In this document: piece by piece, positions 7,862 to 15,572 of the stretch
How positions within the stretch are numbered: position 1 is the stretch's first letter
Layout: each line of letters opens with the position of its first letter
Source: Oscillospiraceae bacterium
Lineage (GTDB): Bacteria > Bacillota_A > Clostridia > Oscillospirales > Ruminococcaceae
DNA: 64,000 bases
Reading direction: 5' to 3'
Assembly (NCBI GenBank): GCA_017523995.1
Contig: JAFWUX010000050.1
Coordinates: 23,395 to 87,394, forward strand
Notes under the pieces: generated by a model
What the model saw: only the letters and a program-made list of their open reading frames with translations
Told to the model about the DNA's origin: nothing
The model's database searches: none
Made by a program: the position numbers and the translations under genes

Positions 7862-9274
7862 ATGGTATTTTCAAGCCTGTACTTTTTATATCTGTTTCTG
7901 CCCGTATGCCTTCTTTGCTACGGGCTTTCGCCGTCTCTGAAAGTTAAAAATTTCACTTTGACGGTTTTCTCTCTCGTCTTTTATGCATGGGGTGAGCCGG
8001 TTTATATCATTCTGCTGCTGACCAGTGTCCTGATGAATTATCTGTTCGGTCTCGGCATCGGCGGATTCCAGAAGCGGGAAAAACAGGGCGGCGCCAAGTT
8101 CATCATGATCCTCAGCCTGATCTTCAACATCGGGCTGCTCGGCGTGTTCAAATACAGCGGCTTCATTGTCGAAAACCTCAACCTGATCCCCGGTGTCAGC
8201 CTGCCCGTTCCGCACCTGACACTGCCGATCGGCATCAGCTTTTACACGTTCCAGATTCTCTCCTATATCATCGACCTGTACTGGGAGAAGATCGACGTGC
8301 AGAAGAATCCGTTTCATCTGCTGCTCTATATTTCGATGTTCCCGCAGCTCATCGCCGGACCGATTGTCCGCTATTCGACCATCGCCGATGAGATCAAAGA
8401 GCGCAGAACCACCCTGCTTGACATGAGCGAGGGCTTCACGCGCCTGATGATCGGTCTCGGCAAAAAGGTCATTCTCGCAAACCACCTTTCCGTGATTGTC
8501 GATCAGTTCTTCGGGACAGAGGGCACGGCGCTCTCCGTCGCCGGAACATGGTATGCCGTTATTGTCTATGCGATGCAGATTTACTTCGATTTCTCGGGCT
8601 ATTCCGATATGGCGATCGGCATGGGCAGAATGTTCGGATTCCACTTTGACGAGAACTTCCGGCATCCGTTCCTCTGCAAGGATATCTCGGAATTCTGGCA
8701 GCGCTGGCATATCTCGCTCGGCACATTCTTCCGCGATTATCTGCTCTATGTCCCGATCTTCGGCAAGCGCAGAAAATACGGCGGATTGTTCCTCGTCTGG
8801 TTCTGCACCGGTCTCTGGCACGGCGCAAGCTGGAACTTCATCATCTGGGGTCTTTACTTCGGCGTGTTTATCCTGATCGAACAGCTCATCGGCAAAAAGC
8901 GCATCAAGAAGATTCCGCTCGTGATCCGGCATATCTACAGCAAGATCATCATTTTCATCGGATTCGGCATCTTCTATTTCGAGGACTTCGGCAGACTGGG
9001 CGACTTCTTCCGGAACCTCATCGGGCTGAACGGCAACGTGCTCTATGACAATGTGCTTGAGCTCTCCGTGCAGAACAATCTGTTCCTGCTGCTCGCCGCC
9101 GTGATCTGCTGCTTCCCGCTCTATGACGGTCTACAGGCGCTCAAGCGGCGGTTCTCCGGCGCGGTCTATGTTGTGGATACATTCCAGATCATCGCCAATG
9201 CCGCGCTGCTCGCAGTCAGCAGCATTTTCCTCGTCGATGCGACGAATAACCCGTTCCTGTACTTCCGCTTCTGA
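7862..9274 (+). CDS. MBOAT-family O-acyltransferase (AlgI/DltB-like)
   Basis: 470 residues with many membrane segments from the N-terminus (MVFSSLYFLYLFLPV). The MBOAT signature is clear: WQRWHISLGTFFRDYLLYVP and the active-site histidine H320 in GLWHGASWNFIIWGLYFG. Proteins of this family (AlgI, DltB, PatA) take an acyl group across the membrane for transfer to a cell-surface glycan. The frame is open 48 bases upstream, but ATG at 7862 has AGGAG at proper distance and gives the usual AlgI N-terminus. It is first in an operon with a small protein, a DHHW protein and an acyl carrier protein, a set resembling alginate acetylation and dlt systems, although no adenylating ligase (DltA) is here. 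Confidence 0.93.
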   Translation: MVFSSLYFLYLFLPVCLLCYGLSPSLKVKNFTLTVFSLVFYAWGEPVYIILLLTSVLMNYLFGLGIGGFQKREKQGGAKFIMILSLIFNIGLLGVFKYSGFIVENLNLIPGVSLPVPHLTLPIGISFYTFQILSYIIDLYWEKIDVQKNPFHLLLYISMFPQLIAGPIVRYSTIADEIKERRTTLLDMSEGFTRLMIGLGKKVILANHLSVIVDQFFGTEGTALSVAGTWYAVIVYAMQIYFDFSGYSDMAIGMGRMFGFHFDENFRHPFLCKDISEFWQRWHISLGTFFRDYLLYVPIFGKRRKYGGLFLVWFCTGLWHGASWNFIIWGLYFGVFILIEQLIGKKRIKKIPLVIRHIYSKIIIFIGFGIFYFEDFGRLGDFFRNLIGLNGNVLYDNVLELSVQNNLFLLLAAVICCFPLYDGLQALKRRFSGAVYVVDTFQIIANAALLAVSSIFLVDATNNPFLYFRF

Positions 9275-9283
9275 GGAGATACA

Positions 9284-9568
9284 ATGAAAACGATACACGA
9301 ACTGCTTGAGGAGACCGGTTTTCAGGTCACGCTGCGCATGGACGGCGCATTTGATCCCGATGCCTATCAGCGCATCCGGGATGCACTGACCGAACATGCG
9401 GCGATCTGGAAACAGACCGACCGCGTGCCGTTTGACGAAATGGCAGAGCTGCTCGGGCTGATTGATCAGCTCGCGCGCGGCAGCGATTTTTACGATGAAG
9501 AAACTGCAGTGCAGGCGGAGGATGCCTGTCTGGAGCTTGAACAGATTATCTATGATTTGCAGGACTAA
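9284..9568 (+). CDS. small acidic protein of the acylation operon, unknown
   Basis: 94 residues, strongly acidic, predicted helical, no membrane segment or signal peptide, no motif that I recognise. Start ATG follows GAGGAG by 5 bases. It lies 9 bases after the MBOAT gene and 23 bases before the DHHW gene, so it is almost surely co-transcribed and co-translated with them. By position it could be a cytoplasmic partner of MBOAT or of the long cytoplasmic arm of the DHHW protein, but that is only inference. It does not look like an acyl carrier protein because no DSL/DSV attachment motif is present. Confidence 0.75.
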   Translation: MKTIHELLEETGFQVTLRMDGAFDPDAYQRIRDALTEHAAIWKQTDRVPFDEMAELLGLIDQLARGSDFYDEETAVQAEDACLELEQIIYDLQD

Positions 9569-9591
9569 CCATACAGAAAGGAGCGCTTGCG

Positions 9592-11709
9592 ATGCCGAAT
9601 ACCGATCTGCCGGATGAGCACACAGAACCGGCTGCGGACGCGCCGCAGGAGGAGCAGAAGCTCGACCGGCGCACTGCAATCGCACAGGCAAGAGCGATCC
9701 GGCGCGAGGCGGCTGCCCTCGAGGAGGAGGCCAAGGCGCAGGCAAATGAAACGGTCAGCATGATTCTGGAGCATGCCGAGCCTGCACCGCCCAAAGCGCC
9801 GATGCACAATAAAACCAAACCCGTTCCTGTTTCCAATGCGACCGGTAAATTCGGCTGGCTCGATGAGCTCCAGAAGCCGGAGGAGCCGGAACCGGAGCGC
9901 GATCCCGAGGAGATAGTCGAGGAATTGCTCGCGACCTCTGAGAGCAAGCCGAAAACGCCTGTCACGGATGCGCTGGTCGATCAGATCGTCGCGGAGGTGA
10001 CCGGTCAGGTACCGGAACCCGAACAGGCGGAATCCGCCGCACCGGCAGAGGAGATATCCGCGCCGCAGGATCGTGCTGATACTGCTGAAACTGCCGATAC
10101 TGCTGAGAACGAATCCGCTGCGGCGGATGCCGAACCGGAGCAGCCCGCAGAGACGTCCGATCCGGCAGCGGCGCATCAGAAATCCGAGGAGCAGGTGATC
10201 CGCGCACTGCGCCGCATGAGCACAAAAACGCCCTCGATGAGCGATGTCGAGGCTGCAAAGCAGTACCGCAAATCGACTGCGGAGGCAAAAGCCGAGGTCC
10301 GCAAAATGCGCCGCAGATTCGACCGCAGCTGGCAGCAGGAGGCAGGCAGTCTCCGCGCGGCAGAGACCAAGCGCCGTACCGAGCGGAAGTTTGCAGGCTG
10401 GAATATCGGCGTCTGCCTTGTGATGCTGTTCGGCGTTGCGGCAGGCATGCTGATCTTTGAACGTCCGACGGTCTCGATGGAGGAGAACCGCACGCTCGCA
10501 AAGATGCCGGAAATCTCTGTTGAAAAATATCTCGACGGCGAGCTGACCGGCGGCATTGCGGAATACTATAATGATACCGTACCGTTCCGCTCGACCTTCA
10601 AGGGCTGGATTCAGAATCTCCGGAGCTGCTTCGGTCTCCGCAGCAGCGCGGTCATTATCGGCAATGCGCCTGCCGTGCAGAAGGAACCGGATGAGACTGC
10701 GCCCGCACCTGCCGAAACCACGCAGCCCGCGCTGACAACCGCAGTCACCGAATTTGCGGCGGAGCTGACAACCATCGCGGAGACAACTGTCACCGAGGCG
10801 GAGGAGGCACCCGCAGAGCCGGAGCGCGAGGGCGAACTCAGCAACAACATTCTGATCGTAGATAACCGCGGCATTATGCTGTTTCAGGGCTGGGAGACAA
10901 TGGGCGAGAATTACGCCAATATCCTCAACCGCTATCAGGAGCAGCTCCCCGATGTCAAAATGTACTCGATGGTTGTGCCGACGGTCTGCTCGTACTATAC
11001 GCCGGAGGAATTCCAGCATCTGATTACGAGCGAGAAAGCGAACATCGACTATATCAACTCCGTGCTCAAGGGCGTGATTCCTGTCGATGCCTACGGCGCA
11101 CTCGAAAAGCACAAGGATGAGCCGATTTTCATGCGCACCGATCACCACTGGTCATCGCTCGGCGCATTCTATGCGGCGGAGGCATTCTCCGCGGCGGCGC
11201 GCGTCCCGTTTGCACCGATCAGTGACTACGAGCGCCACGCAAAAGAGGGCTATGTCGGCACGCTCTACGGCTTCTCGAACAACATCATCCTCAAGAACAA
11301 TCCGGAGGAGTTCTTCTGGTATGTTCCGAAGGCGAACTACACCACCACCTATTATAACCGCAGCTTCGGCAGCGGCTATGAAGGCAGCCTGTTCATGGAT
11401 ATCGAGAACACGGCGCCGGTCAGCTGGTATATGACCTATATTTCCGGCGACGATCACATTGTCAAGATCGACACCGATATGCCGAACGGCAGAAAGCTCT
11501 GCGTGATCAAGGACAGCTACGGCAATGCACTGATTCCGTTCCTGACCTCGTCCTTCGAGACGGTCTATGTTGTGGACATGCGCTATTTCGAGCTCAACGC
11601 GATCAGCTTCCTGCGCGAGCAGGGCGTCACGGATGTGCTCTTTGCGATGAACACCTTTAGCGCAAACGGCCCGAATACCGATAAGATCGAGACCATCCGC
11701 GTGCAGTAA
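9592..11709 (+). CDS. DHHW-motif (AlgX/AlgJ-like) surface acyltransferase with long cytoplasmic arm
   Basis: 705 residues. Residues 1 to about 265 are cytoplasmic, charged and coiled-coil-like, rich in Glu and Ala. One membrane segment (about 267-288, GVCLVMLFGVAAGMLIF) anchors the protein. The outer domain begins with the family pattern MEENRTLAKMPEIS and YYNDTVPFRSTFKGW. A Thr/Ala/Glu-rich insert follows near 365-415. The DHHW motif is residues 517-520 (RTDHHWSSLGA), and near the C-terminus is KDSYGNALIPFL, the SGNH-type Ser segment. The family catalyses or assists O-acylation of exported polysaccharides with MBOAT partners. The 265-residue inner arm is much longer than in AlgJ/AlgX. Start ATG follows AAGGAG. 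Confidence 0.85.
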   Translation: MPNTDLPDEHTEPAADAPQEEQKLDRRTAIAQARAIRREAAALEEEAKAQANETVSMILEHAEPAPPKAPMHNKTKPVPVSNATGKFGWLDELQKPEEPEPERDPEEIVEELLATSESKPKTPVTDALVDQIVAEVTGQVPEPEQAESAAPAEEISAPQDRADTAETADTAENESAAADAEPEQPAETSDPAAAHQKSEEQVIRALRRMSTKTPSMSDVEAAKQYRKSTAEAKAEVRKMRRRFDRSWQQEAGSLRAAETKRRTERKFAGWNIGVCLVMLFGVAAGMLIFERPTVSMEENRTLAKMPEISVEKYLDGELTGGIAEYYNDTVPFRSTFKGWIQNLRSCFGLRSSAVIIGNAPAVQKEPDETAPAPAETTQPALTTAVTEFAAELTTIAETTVTEAEEAPAEPEREGELSNNILIVDNRGIMLFQGWETMGENYANILNRYQEQLPDVKMYSMVVPTVCSYYTPEEFQHLITSEKANIDYINSVLKGVIPVDAYGALEKHKDEPIFMRTDHHWSSLGAFYAAEAFSAAARVPFAPISDYERHAKEGYVGTLYGFSNNIILKNNPEEFFWYVPKANYTTTYYNRSFGSGYEGSLFMDIENTAPVSWYMTYISGDDHIVKIDTDMPNGRKLCVIKDSYGNALIPFLTSSFETVYVVDMRYFELNAISFLREQGVTDVLFAMNTFSANGPNTDKIETIRVQ

Positions 11710-11757
11710 CCCGTTTATAAGCCGCACTGCGGCAAAGATAGAAAGGAGAACAAAATT

Positions 11758-12003
11758 ATGACAAAGGCAGAAGCAATGGAGGCACTGACTCCGATTTTCC
11801 GTGAGGTGTTCGACGATGACAGCATCGAGCTGAGCGACGAGCTGACCGCCGCCGATGTGGACGGCTGGGACAGCGTTGAGCACTTCAACCTGATCTCCGA
11901 GATCGAGAGCGCGTTCAGCATGCGCTTCAAGATGAAGGAGGTCTCCGGCATGAAAAATGTCGGGGAGCTTGCTGAGATCGTCGCCGAGCGCGGCACACTG
12001 TGA
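11758..12003 (+). CDS. acyl carrier protein of the acylation operon
   Basis: 81 residues. The phosphopantetheine attachment site is S39 in DGWDSVEHFNLISEIE; the four-helix ACP pattern and acidic character fit. RBS AAAGGAGA precedes the ATG. It is the last gene of the MBOAT operon, followed by a strong terminator. A dedicated ACP suggests that the acyl donor for MBOAT is carrier-bound, as D-alanyl-DltC is for DltB. The ligase or transferase that loads it is not in the window, and the acyl group is unknown. It is unlikely to be the fatty-acid synthesis ACP, which normally sits with fab genes. Confidence 0.88.
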   Translation: MTKAEAMEALTPIFREVFDDDSIELSDELTAADVDGWDSVEHFNLISEIESAFSMRFKMKEVSGMKNVGELAEIVAERGTL

Positions 12004-12008
12004 GCCAA

Positions 12009-12060
12009 AGCCGCCGCAGAATTCCGACATAATAGGGATTCTGCGGCGGCTGCATATTTT
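12009..12060 (+). terminator. strong terminator after the ACP gene
   Basis: 17-base stem AGCCGCCGCAGAATTCC / GGGATTCTGCGGCGGCT (one mismatch or wobble), then TGCATATTTT. Confidence 0.85.
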
Positions 12061-12169
12061 CCGCATACTGTGTATATCTGCGCAGAATATCAAATGCAAC
12101 TCTTTTTAAATTTTGTAGTATCTTGCACTGAGATTTACGGTTTGTTCACAGATTTTGGTGCGGAATATC

Positions 12170-12198
12170 TTGACAAAGCCCTGAAATTGTGGTATAAT
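12170..12198 (+). promoter_or_regulatory. promoter of the flotillin gene
   Basis: Consensus TTGACA (12170-12175), 17-base spacer ending TGG, TATAAT (12193-12198). About 88 bases of leader precede the ATG. Confidence 0.85.
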
Positions 12199-12286
12199 AC
12201 GCTCAACGGGTACGATCACGGCAGCGGCGCCGTGTTGTGTCCGGATTTTTGTATCATCTTGCAGAAGACAGAAAGGATGTGTTTGT

Positions 12287-13846
12287 ATGCTTCTGAACAC
12301 CGCCCTCGCAGCAGCAATCTCGCTGCCCGCCGATCCGATCACGATTGCAATTATCGCAGTTGTCGTCATCCTCTTAATTGTTGTCCTCGCCTCCGGATAT
12401 CTGAAAGCACCGCCGGACACCGCTTATATCATCTCCGGTCTGCGGAAAAAGATCATCATCGGTAAAGCGAGCATCCGCATCCCGTTTTTTGAGCGCGTCG
12501 ATAAGCTGAAGCTCCAGCTGATCGCTGTTGACGTCAAGACATCCAGCGCAGTCCCGACTGCAGACTACATCAACATCAATGTTGATGCAAACGTGAACGT
12601 CAAGGTTTCCAGCGACCCGATGCTCATCAAGCTCGGCGCTGAGAACTTCCTGAATAAGGATACCGCTTACATCGCAAAGGTGGCAAGAGAGGTTCTGGAA
12701 GGCAACATGCGTGAGATCGTCGGTCAGATGACGCTTGTCGCAATGGTCAATGACCGTAAGGCATTTGCGGAAAAGGTACAGGAGAACGCCGCACCGGACC
12801 TCAACCGCATGGGTCTTGAGATTGTTTCGTTCAATGTCCAGAACTTCACCGACGATCAGAACCTGATCGAGAACCTCGGTATCGACAATGTGACCACGAT
12901 CCAGAAGAAGGCCGCGATCGCAAGAGCCGAATCCGAGAAGGAGATCGAAATCGCAAAGGCGGCTGCCCAGAAGGAAGCCAACGATGCAAGAGTGCAGGCT
13001 GAGACCGAGATCGCCAAGAAGAACAACGAGCTCGCAATCCGTCAGGCTGAACTGAAAAAGGATGCTGATACCCAGCTCGCAATCGCTGACGCTGCGTATG
13101 AGATCCAGAAGGAAGAACAGCGCCGCACGATTGAGATCACCAAGGCAAATGCAAACATCGCTGCATCCGAGAAGGATGTCGAGCTGAAAACCAAGCAGGC
13201 AGAGGTCAAGGAAAAAGCCCTCGACGCAGACGTCAAGAAGATGGCGGAAGCTGCCCGCTATAAGGCACAGCAGGAGGCAGACGCAAAGCTCTATCAGCTG
13301 AAGAAAGAGGCTGAGGCAGACCGCTTCCAGCGTGAGCAGGATGCTGAGGCTCAGAAGGCTGAGGCTGAGGCTGCAAAGTATGCTAAGATGCAGGAGGCGG
13401 AAGGTATCGCTGCTGTCGGTCAGGCAGAGGCGGACGCAATCCGCGCAAAGGGTCTTGCAGAGGCGGAAGGTATCAACGCAAAGGCTGAGGCTATGAAGAA
13501 ATACGGCGAGGCTGCTGTCCTCGAGATGTACTTCAAAGCTCTGCCGGATGTTGTCAAGAATGCTGCTCTGCCGCTGACGCAGGTTGACAAGATCACCATG
13601 TACGGCGACGGCAACTCTAGCAAGCTTGTCGGCGATATCATCGGCTCGACCACCAAGATCACCGACGGTCTGACTGAGGCAACCGGTATTGATCTGCGCG
13701 CACTGCTCGCAGGATTCCTCGGCGGCAAGCTCGCGGACGGTTCTGCCAAGCAGACAACCGACAACACCGCAGAGGTAATCGAGGCAGCAAAGGCAGCGAT
13801 CGCTTCTGTCGATGACAACGATGACAGTGACGATTACGAGGCATAA
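12287..13846 (+). CDS. floT: flotillin-like membrane scaffold protein
   Basis: 519 residues. An N-terminal membrane segment (about 18-41, TIAIIAVVVILLIVVLASGYL) is followed by a SPFH/prohibitin domain (PPDTAYIISGLRKKIIIGKA, then LKLQLIAVDVKTSSAVPTAD). A long Ala/Glu/Lys-rich coiled coil covers about residues 205-395, and the C-terminal region ends VDKITMYGDGNSSKLVGDII and an acidic tail. The order matches bacterial flotillin FloT (YuaG), which organises membrane microdomains and affects fluidity and secretion. Start ATG with AGAAAGGATG upstream. It is a single-gene unit with its own promoter and terminator; the NfeD-like partner often found beside floT is not here. Confidence 0.9.
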   Translation: MLLNTALAAAISLPADPITIAIIAVVVILLIVVLASGYLKAPPDTAYIISGLRKKIIIGKASIRIPFFERVDKLKLQLIAVDVKTSSAVPTADYININVDANVNVKVSSDPMLIKLGAENFLNKDTAYIAKVAREVLEGNMREIVGQMTLVAMVNDRKAFAEKVQENAAPDLNRMGLEIVSFNVQNFTDDQNLIENLGIDNVTTIQKKAAIARAESEKEIEIAKAAAQKEANDARVQAETEIAKKNNELAIRQAELKKDADTQLAIADAAYEIQKEEQRRTIEITKANANIAASEKDVELKTKQAEVKEKALDADVKKMAEAARYKAQQEADAKLYQLKKEAEADRFQREQDAEAQKAEAEAAKYAKMQEAEGIAAVGQAEADAIRAKGLAEAEGINAKAEAMKKYGEAAVLEMYFKALPDVVKNAALPLTQVDKITMYGDGNSSKLVGDIIGSTTKITDGLTEATGIDLRALLAGFLGGKLADGSAKQTTDNTAEVIEAAKAAIASVDDNDDSDDYEA

Positions 13847-13870
13847 GCAGCGTCATATGCGGATCACAGA

Positions 13871-13912
13871 AAGCCGCTCCAATCAGTGTTGATTGGAGCG
13901 GCTTCGTTCTGT
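13871..13912. terminator. GCCGCTCC-type bidirectional terminator after floT
   Basis: Stem AAGCCGCTCCAATCA / TTGATTGGAGCGGCTT followed by CGTTCTGTTT; on the other strand it would end transcripts running leftward through the A and C repeats. The same stem recurs at 14253, 27086, 35914, 40535, 40882 and 51233. Confidence 0.8.
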
Positions 13913-13915
13913 TTC

Positions 13916-14000
13916 AGCATAAACATGAGATTCTTAAGGGCTAGTAGCCCTTAAGCGGGGGTTGGGGCGGAGCCCCATTTCTGATCCATCGGAGATACCG
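13916..14000 (-). repeat. A-element copy (TTAAGGGC hairpin variant)
   Basis: Read on the reverse strand it starts GGTATCTCCGATGGATC and contains the stem GGGGC-TCC-GCCCC, CAACCCCCGC, and stem TTAAGGGCTACTAGCCCTTAA. Terminator 13871-13912 follows in that direction. It belongs to the composite block 13871-14371. Confidence 0.75.
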
Positions 14001-14002
14001 CA

Positions 14003-14232
14003 AAACGTAAAAAGAGGTATCCGCTGCGCGGATGCTATTTTATAATGAGGGAAGATACCCCGCTGCGCTATAGTTTGCGCGGCAAACTATGGCTCTTCCC
14101 TCAAACTCCTATCTTCCCGAGCGTGAAGGCTGGGGAATTCCGTGCTCTGCGGAGCACGGCTTAGGGCTCTGCCCTAAGAACCCGCAAACTTTTGAAAAAG
14201 TTTGATCAAAACTTTTATTTTGGCGCTCAGGC
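14003..14232 (-). repeat. C-element copy with hairpin insert
   Basis: Read on the reverse strand: AAAAGTTTTGATCAAACTTT, stem CTTAGGGCAGAGCCCTAAG, stem CCGTGCTCCGCAGAGCACGG, and the end GCATCCGCGCAGCGGATACC. Around 14070-14095 this copy also carries a hairpin TAGTTTGC/GCAAACTA. Other copies are at 27132, 40688, 63441 and 63765. Confidence 0.7.
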
Positions 14233-14252
14233 AGCGCAATAAAGAGCCGCTT

Positions 14253-14284
14253 CAATCGGCGTTGATTGGAGCGACTTCGTTCTG
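14253..14284 (-). terminator. GCCGCTTC-type terminator of the flavoprotein gene
   Basis: AGCCGCTTCAATC and GATTGGAGCGACTT form a stem like the other GCCGCTCC terminators. It lies after the A-element that overlaps the 3' end of the flavoprotein gene. Confidence 0.6.
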
Positions 14285-14371
14285 TTTCAGCATAAAAATG
14301 GGATTCTTAAGGGCTAGTAGCCCTTAAGCGGGGTTTGGGGCGGAGCCCCATTATCAATCATCGCGAAGCGA
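14285..14371 (-). repeat. A-element overlapping the flavoprotein stop codon
   Basis: Reverse strand: GGTATCGCTTCGCGATG, then ATTGATAATGGGG, stem GGGGC-TCC-GCCCC, AAACCCCGC, and stem TTAAGGGCTACTAGCCCTTAA with closing pair ATGGG/CCCAT. The TGA stop of the flavoprotein gene (14360-14358) lies inside its first hairpin. Confidence 0.8.
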
Positions 14372-15572
14372 TACCTACAGCAGCGGAGCGGCCGGCTGTG
14401 ATGCCGGATGCCCAGCACCATGTCAGATTGAAGCCGCCGCAGTCGCCGTCCAGATCGAGCAGTTCGCCGCAGAACCAGATTCCCTTGTGCAGCTTCGATT
14501 CGAGCACTTTGGATACACACTGTCCTGCGATGCCGCCCGCGGTGACCTGTGCCTGCGCAAAGGACGCCGTCCCCTTGACGGGAAAGCGCAGATCATGCAG
14601 CATTGCGGTCAGGTTTTGGCGCGTCTCTGCGGAGATTTCCGATGCGGGCGCATTGCAGTTTCCGCCTGCTTTGCGCAGCAGCATCTCCCCGATGCGCTTG
14701 GGGAACAATCCGGTCAGCAGCTCTCCCGCGGGCAGATCGCCGCGCAGTGTGAGCAGCTCGTCGAGCAGCTCCGTTGTCTCATCCGCTGCAAGATCGGGCA
14801 GCAGATCAAGCGCGATCTCCATGCTGCTGCCGTGCTGTGCCGCAAGCCGCGAAAGATTGAACACGCAGATGCCCGAGAGCGCCTGCTCGGTGAACTGCAC
14901 CTCGCCGGATTCCGTTTTCAGGATGTGCCCGTCCCGCACGGCGGATGCCTTTGCCCTGACGCGCAGACCTTTCAGTGCGCGCACCATAGCCGGATCGGTC
15001 AGGACAGGGCAGAGCGCGGGCTTCGGTTCTGTGACTGTGTAGCCCATTTTCCGCAGCATCGGCAGCAGATTGCCGTCGGTGCCGCAATTGGGCGCAGCAG
15101 AGCCGCCTGCCGCGAAAATCACCGCATCTGCGGTAAAATGATCGTTTCCGGCAGTGACCTGCCAGCGGTTTCCTTTGGGGCTTATCGCCGTCACCTGTTT
15201 GTCGCAGAGCATCCGGACACCGCGCTGTGCGGCGGCAAACCGGAGCGCATCGAGCACAGATGCCGCCGTGCCGCTCATCGGGTAGATTCTGCCCTCGGCA
15301 TCCGTGCGGGTCAGCAGACCGAACTGCCGGAAGTACCGCACCGGATCAAATCCCGCGAGAATGCGCGCAGCCTGCGGCAGTGTCCCGTGATAATGCGAAA
15401 ATGCCGTATCCAGATTGCCGAGATTGCATCTGCCGTTGCCGGTCAGCAGAATCTTTTTGCCGACCCGCGGCAGCCGTTCGAGCAGCGTGACATATGCGCC
15501 CTGTTCTGCAGCAGCGATTGCCGCTGCGAGACCGGACGCGCCGCCCCCGACAACGATCACTGAGCGGCTCAC
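14358..15572 (-). CDS. BaiN/HI0933-family FAD-dependent oxidoreductase
   Basis: 404 residues. The FAD-binding Rossmann motif VIVVGGGASGLAAAIAAAEQG is at the N-terminus, followed by RVGKKILLTGNGRCNLGN, the hallmark of the HI0933/YhiN/BaiN family. The C-terminal part has FAQAQVTAGGIAG and GIWFCGELLDLDGDCGGFN. Members are flavoproteins acting on NAD(P)H-linked substrates; BaiN reduces bile-acid intermediates, but most have no known substrate. I choose the GTG at 15572: it overlaps the TGA of the upstream gene as GTGA and has GGGAG upstream, so translation is likely coupled. The last codons (GIASR, stop) lie in an A-element repeat, so the original C-terminus may have been altered. Confidence 0.85.
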   Translation of the reverse strand: MSRSVIVVGGGASGLAAAIAAAEQGAYVTLLERLPRVGKKILLTGNGRCNLGNLDTAFSHYHGTLPQAARILAGFDPVRYFRQFGLLTRTDAEGRIYPMSGTAASVLDALRFAAAQRGVRMLCDKQVTAISPKGNRWQVTAGNDHFTADAVIFAAGGSAAPNCGTDGNLLPMLRKMGYTVTEPKPALCPVLTDPAMVRALKGLRVRAKASAVRDGHILKTESGEVQFTEQALSGICVFNLSRLAAQHGSSMEIALDLLPDLAADETTELLDELLTLRGDLPAGELLTGLFPKRIGEMLLRKAGGNCNAPASEISAETRQNLTAMLHDLRFPVKGTASFAQAQVTAGGIAGQCVSKVLESKLHKGIWFCGELLDLDGDCGGFNLTWCWASGITAGRSAAVGIASR

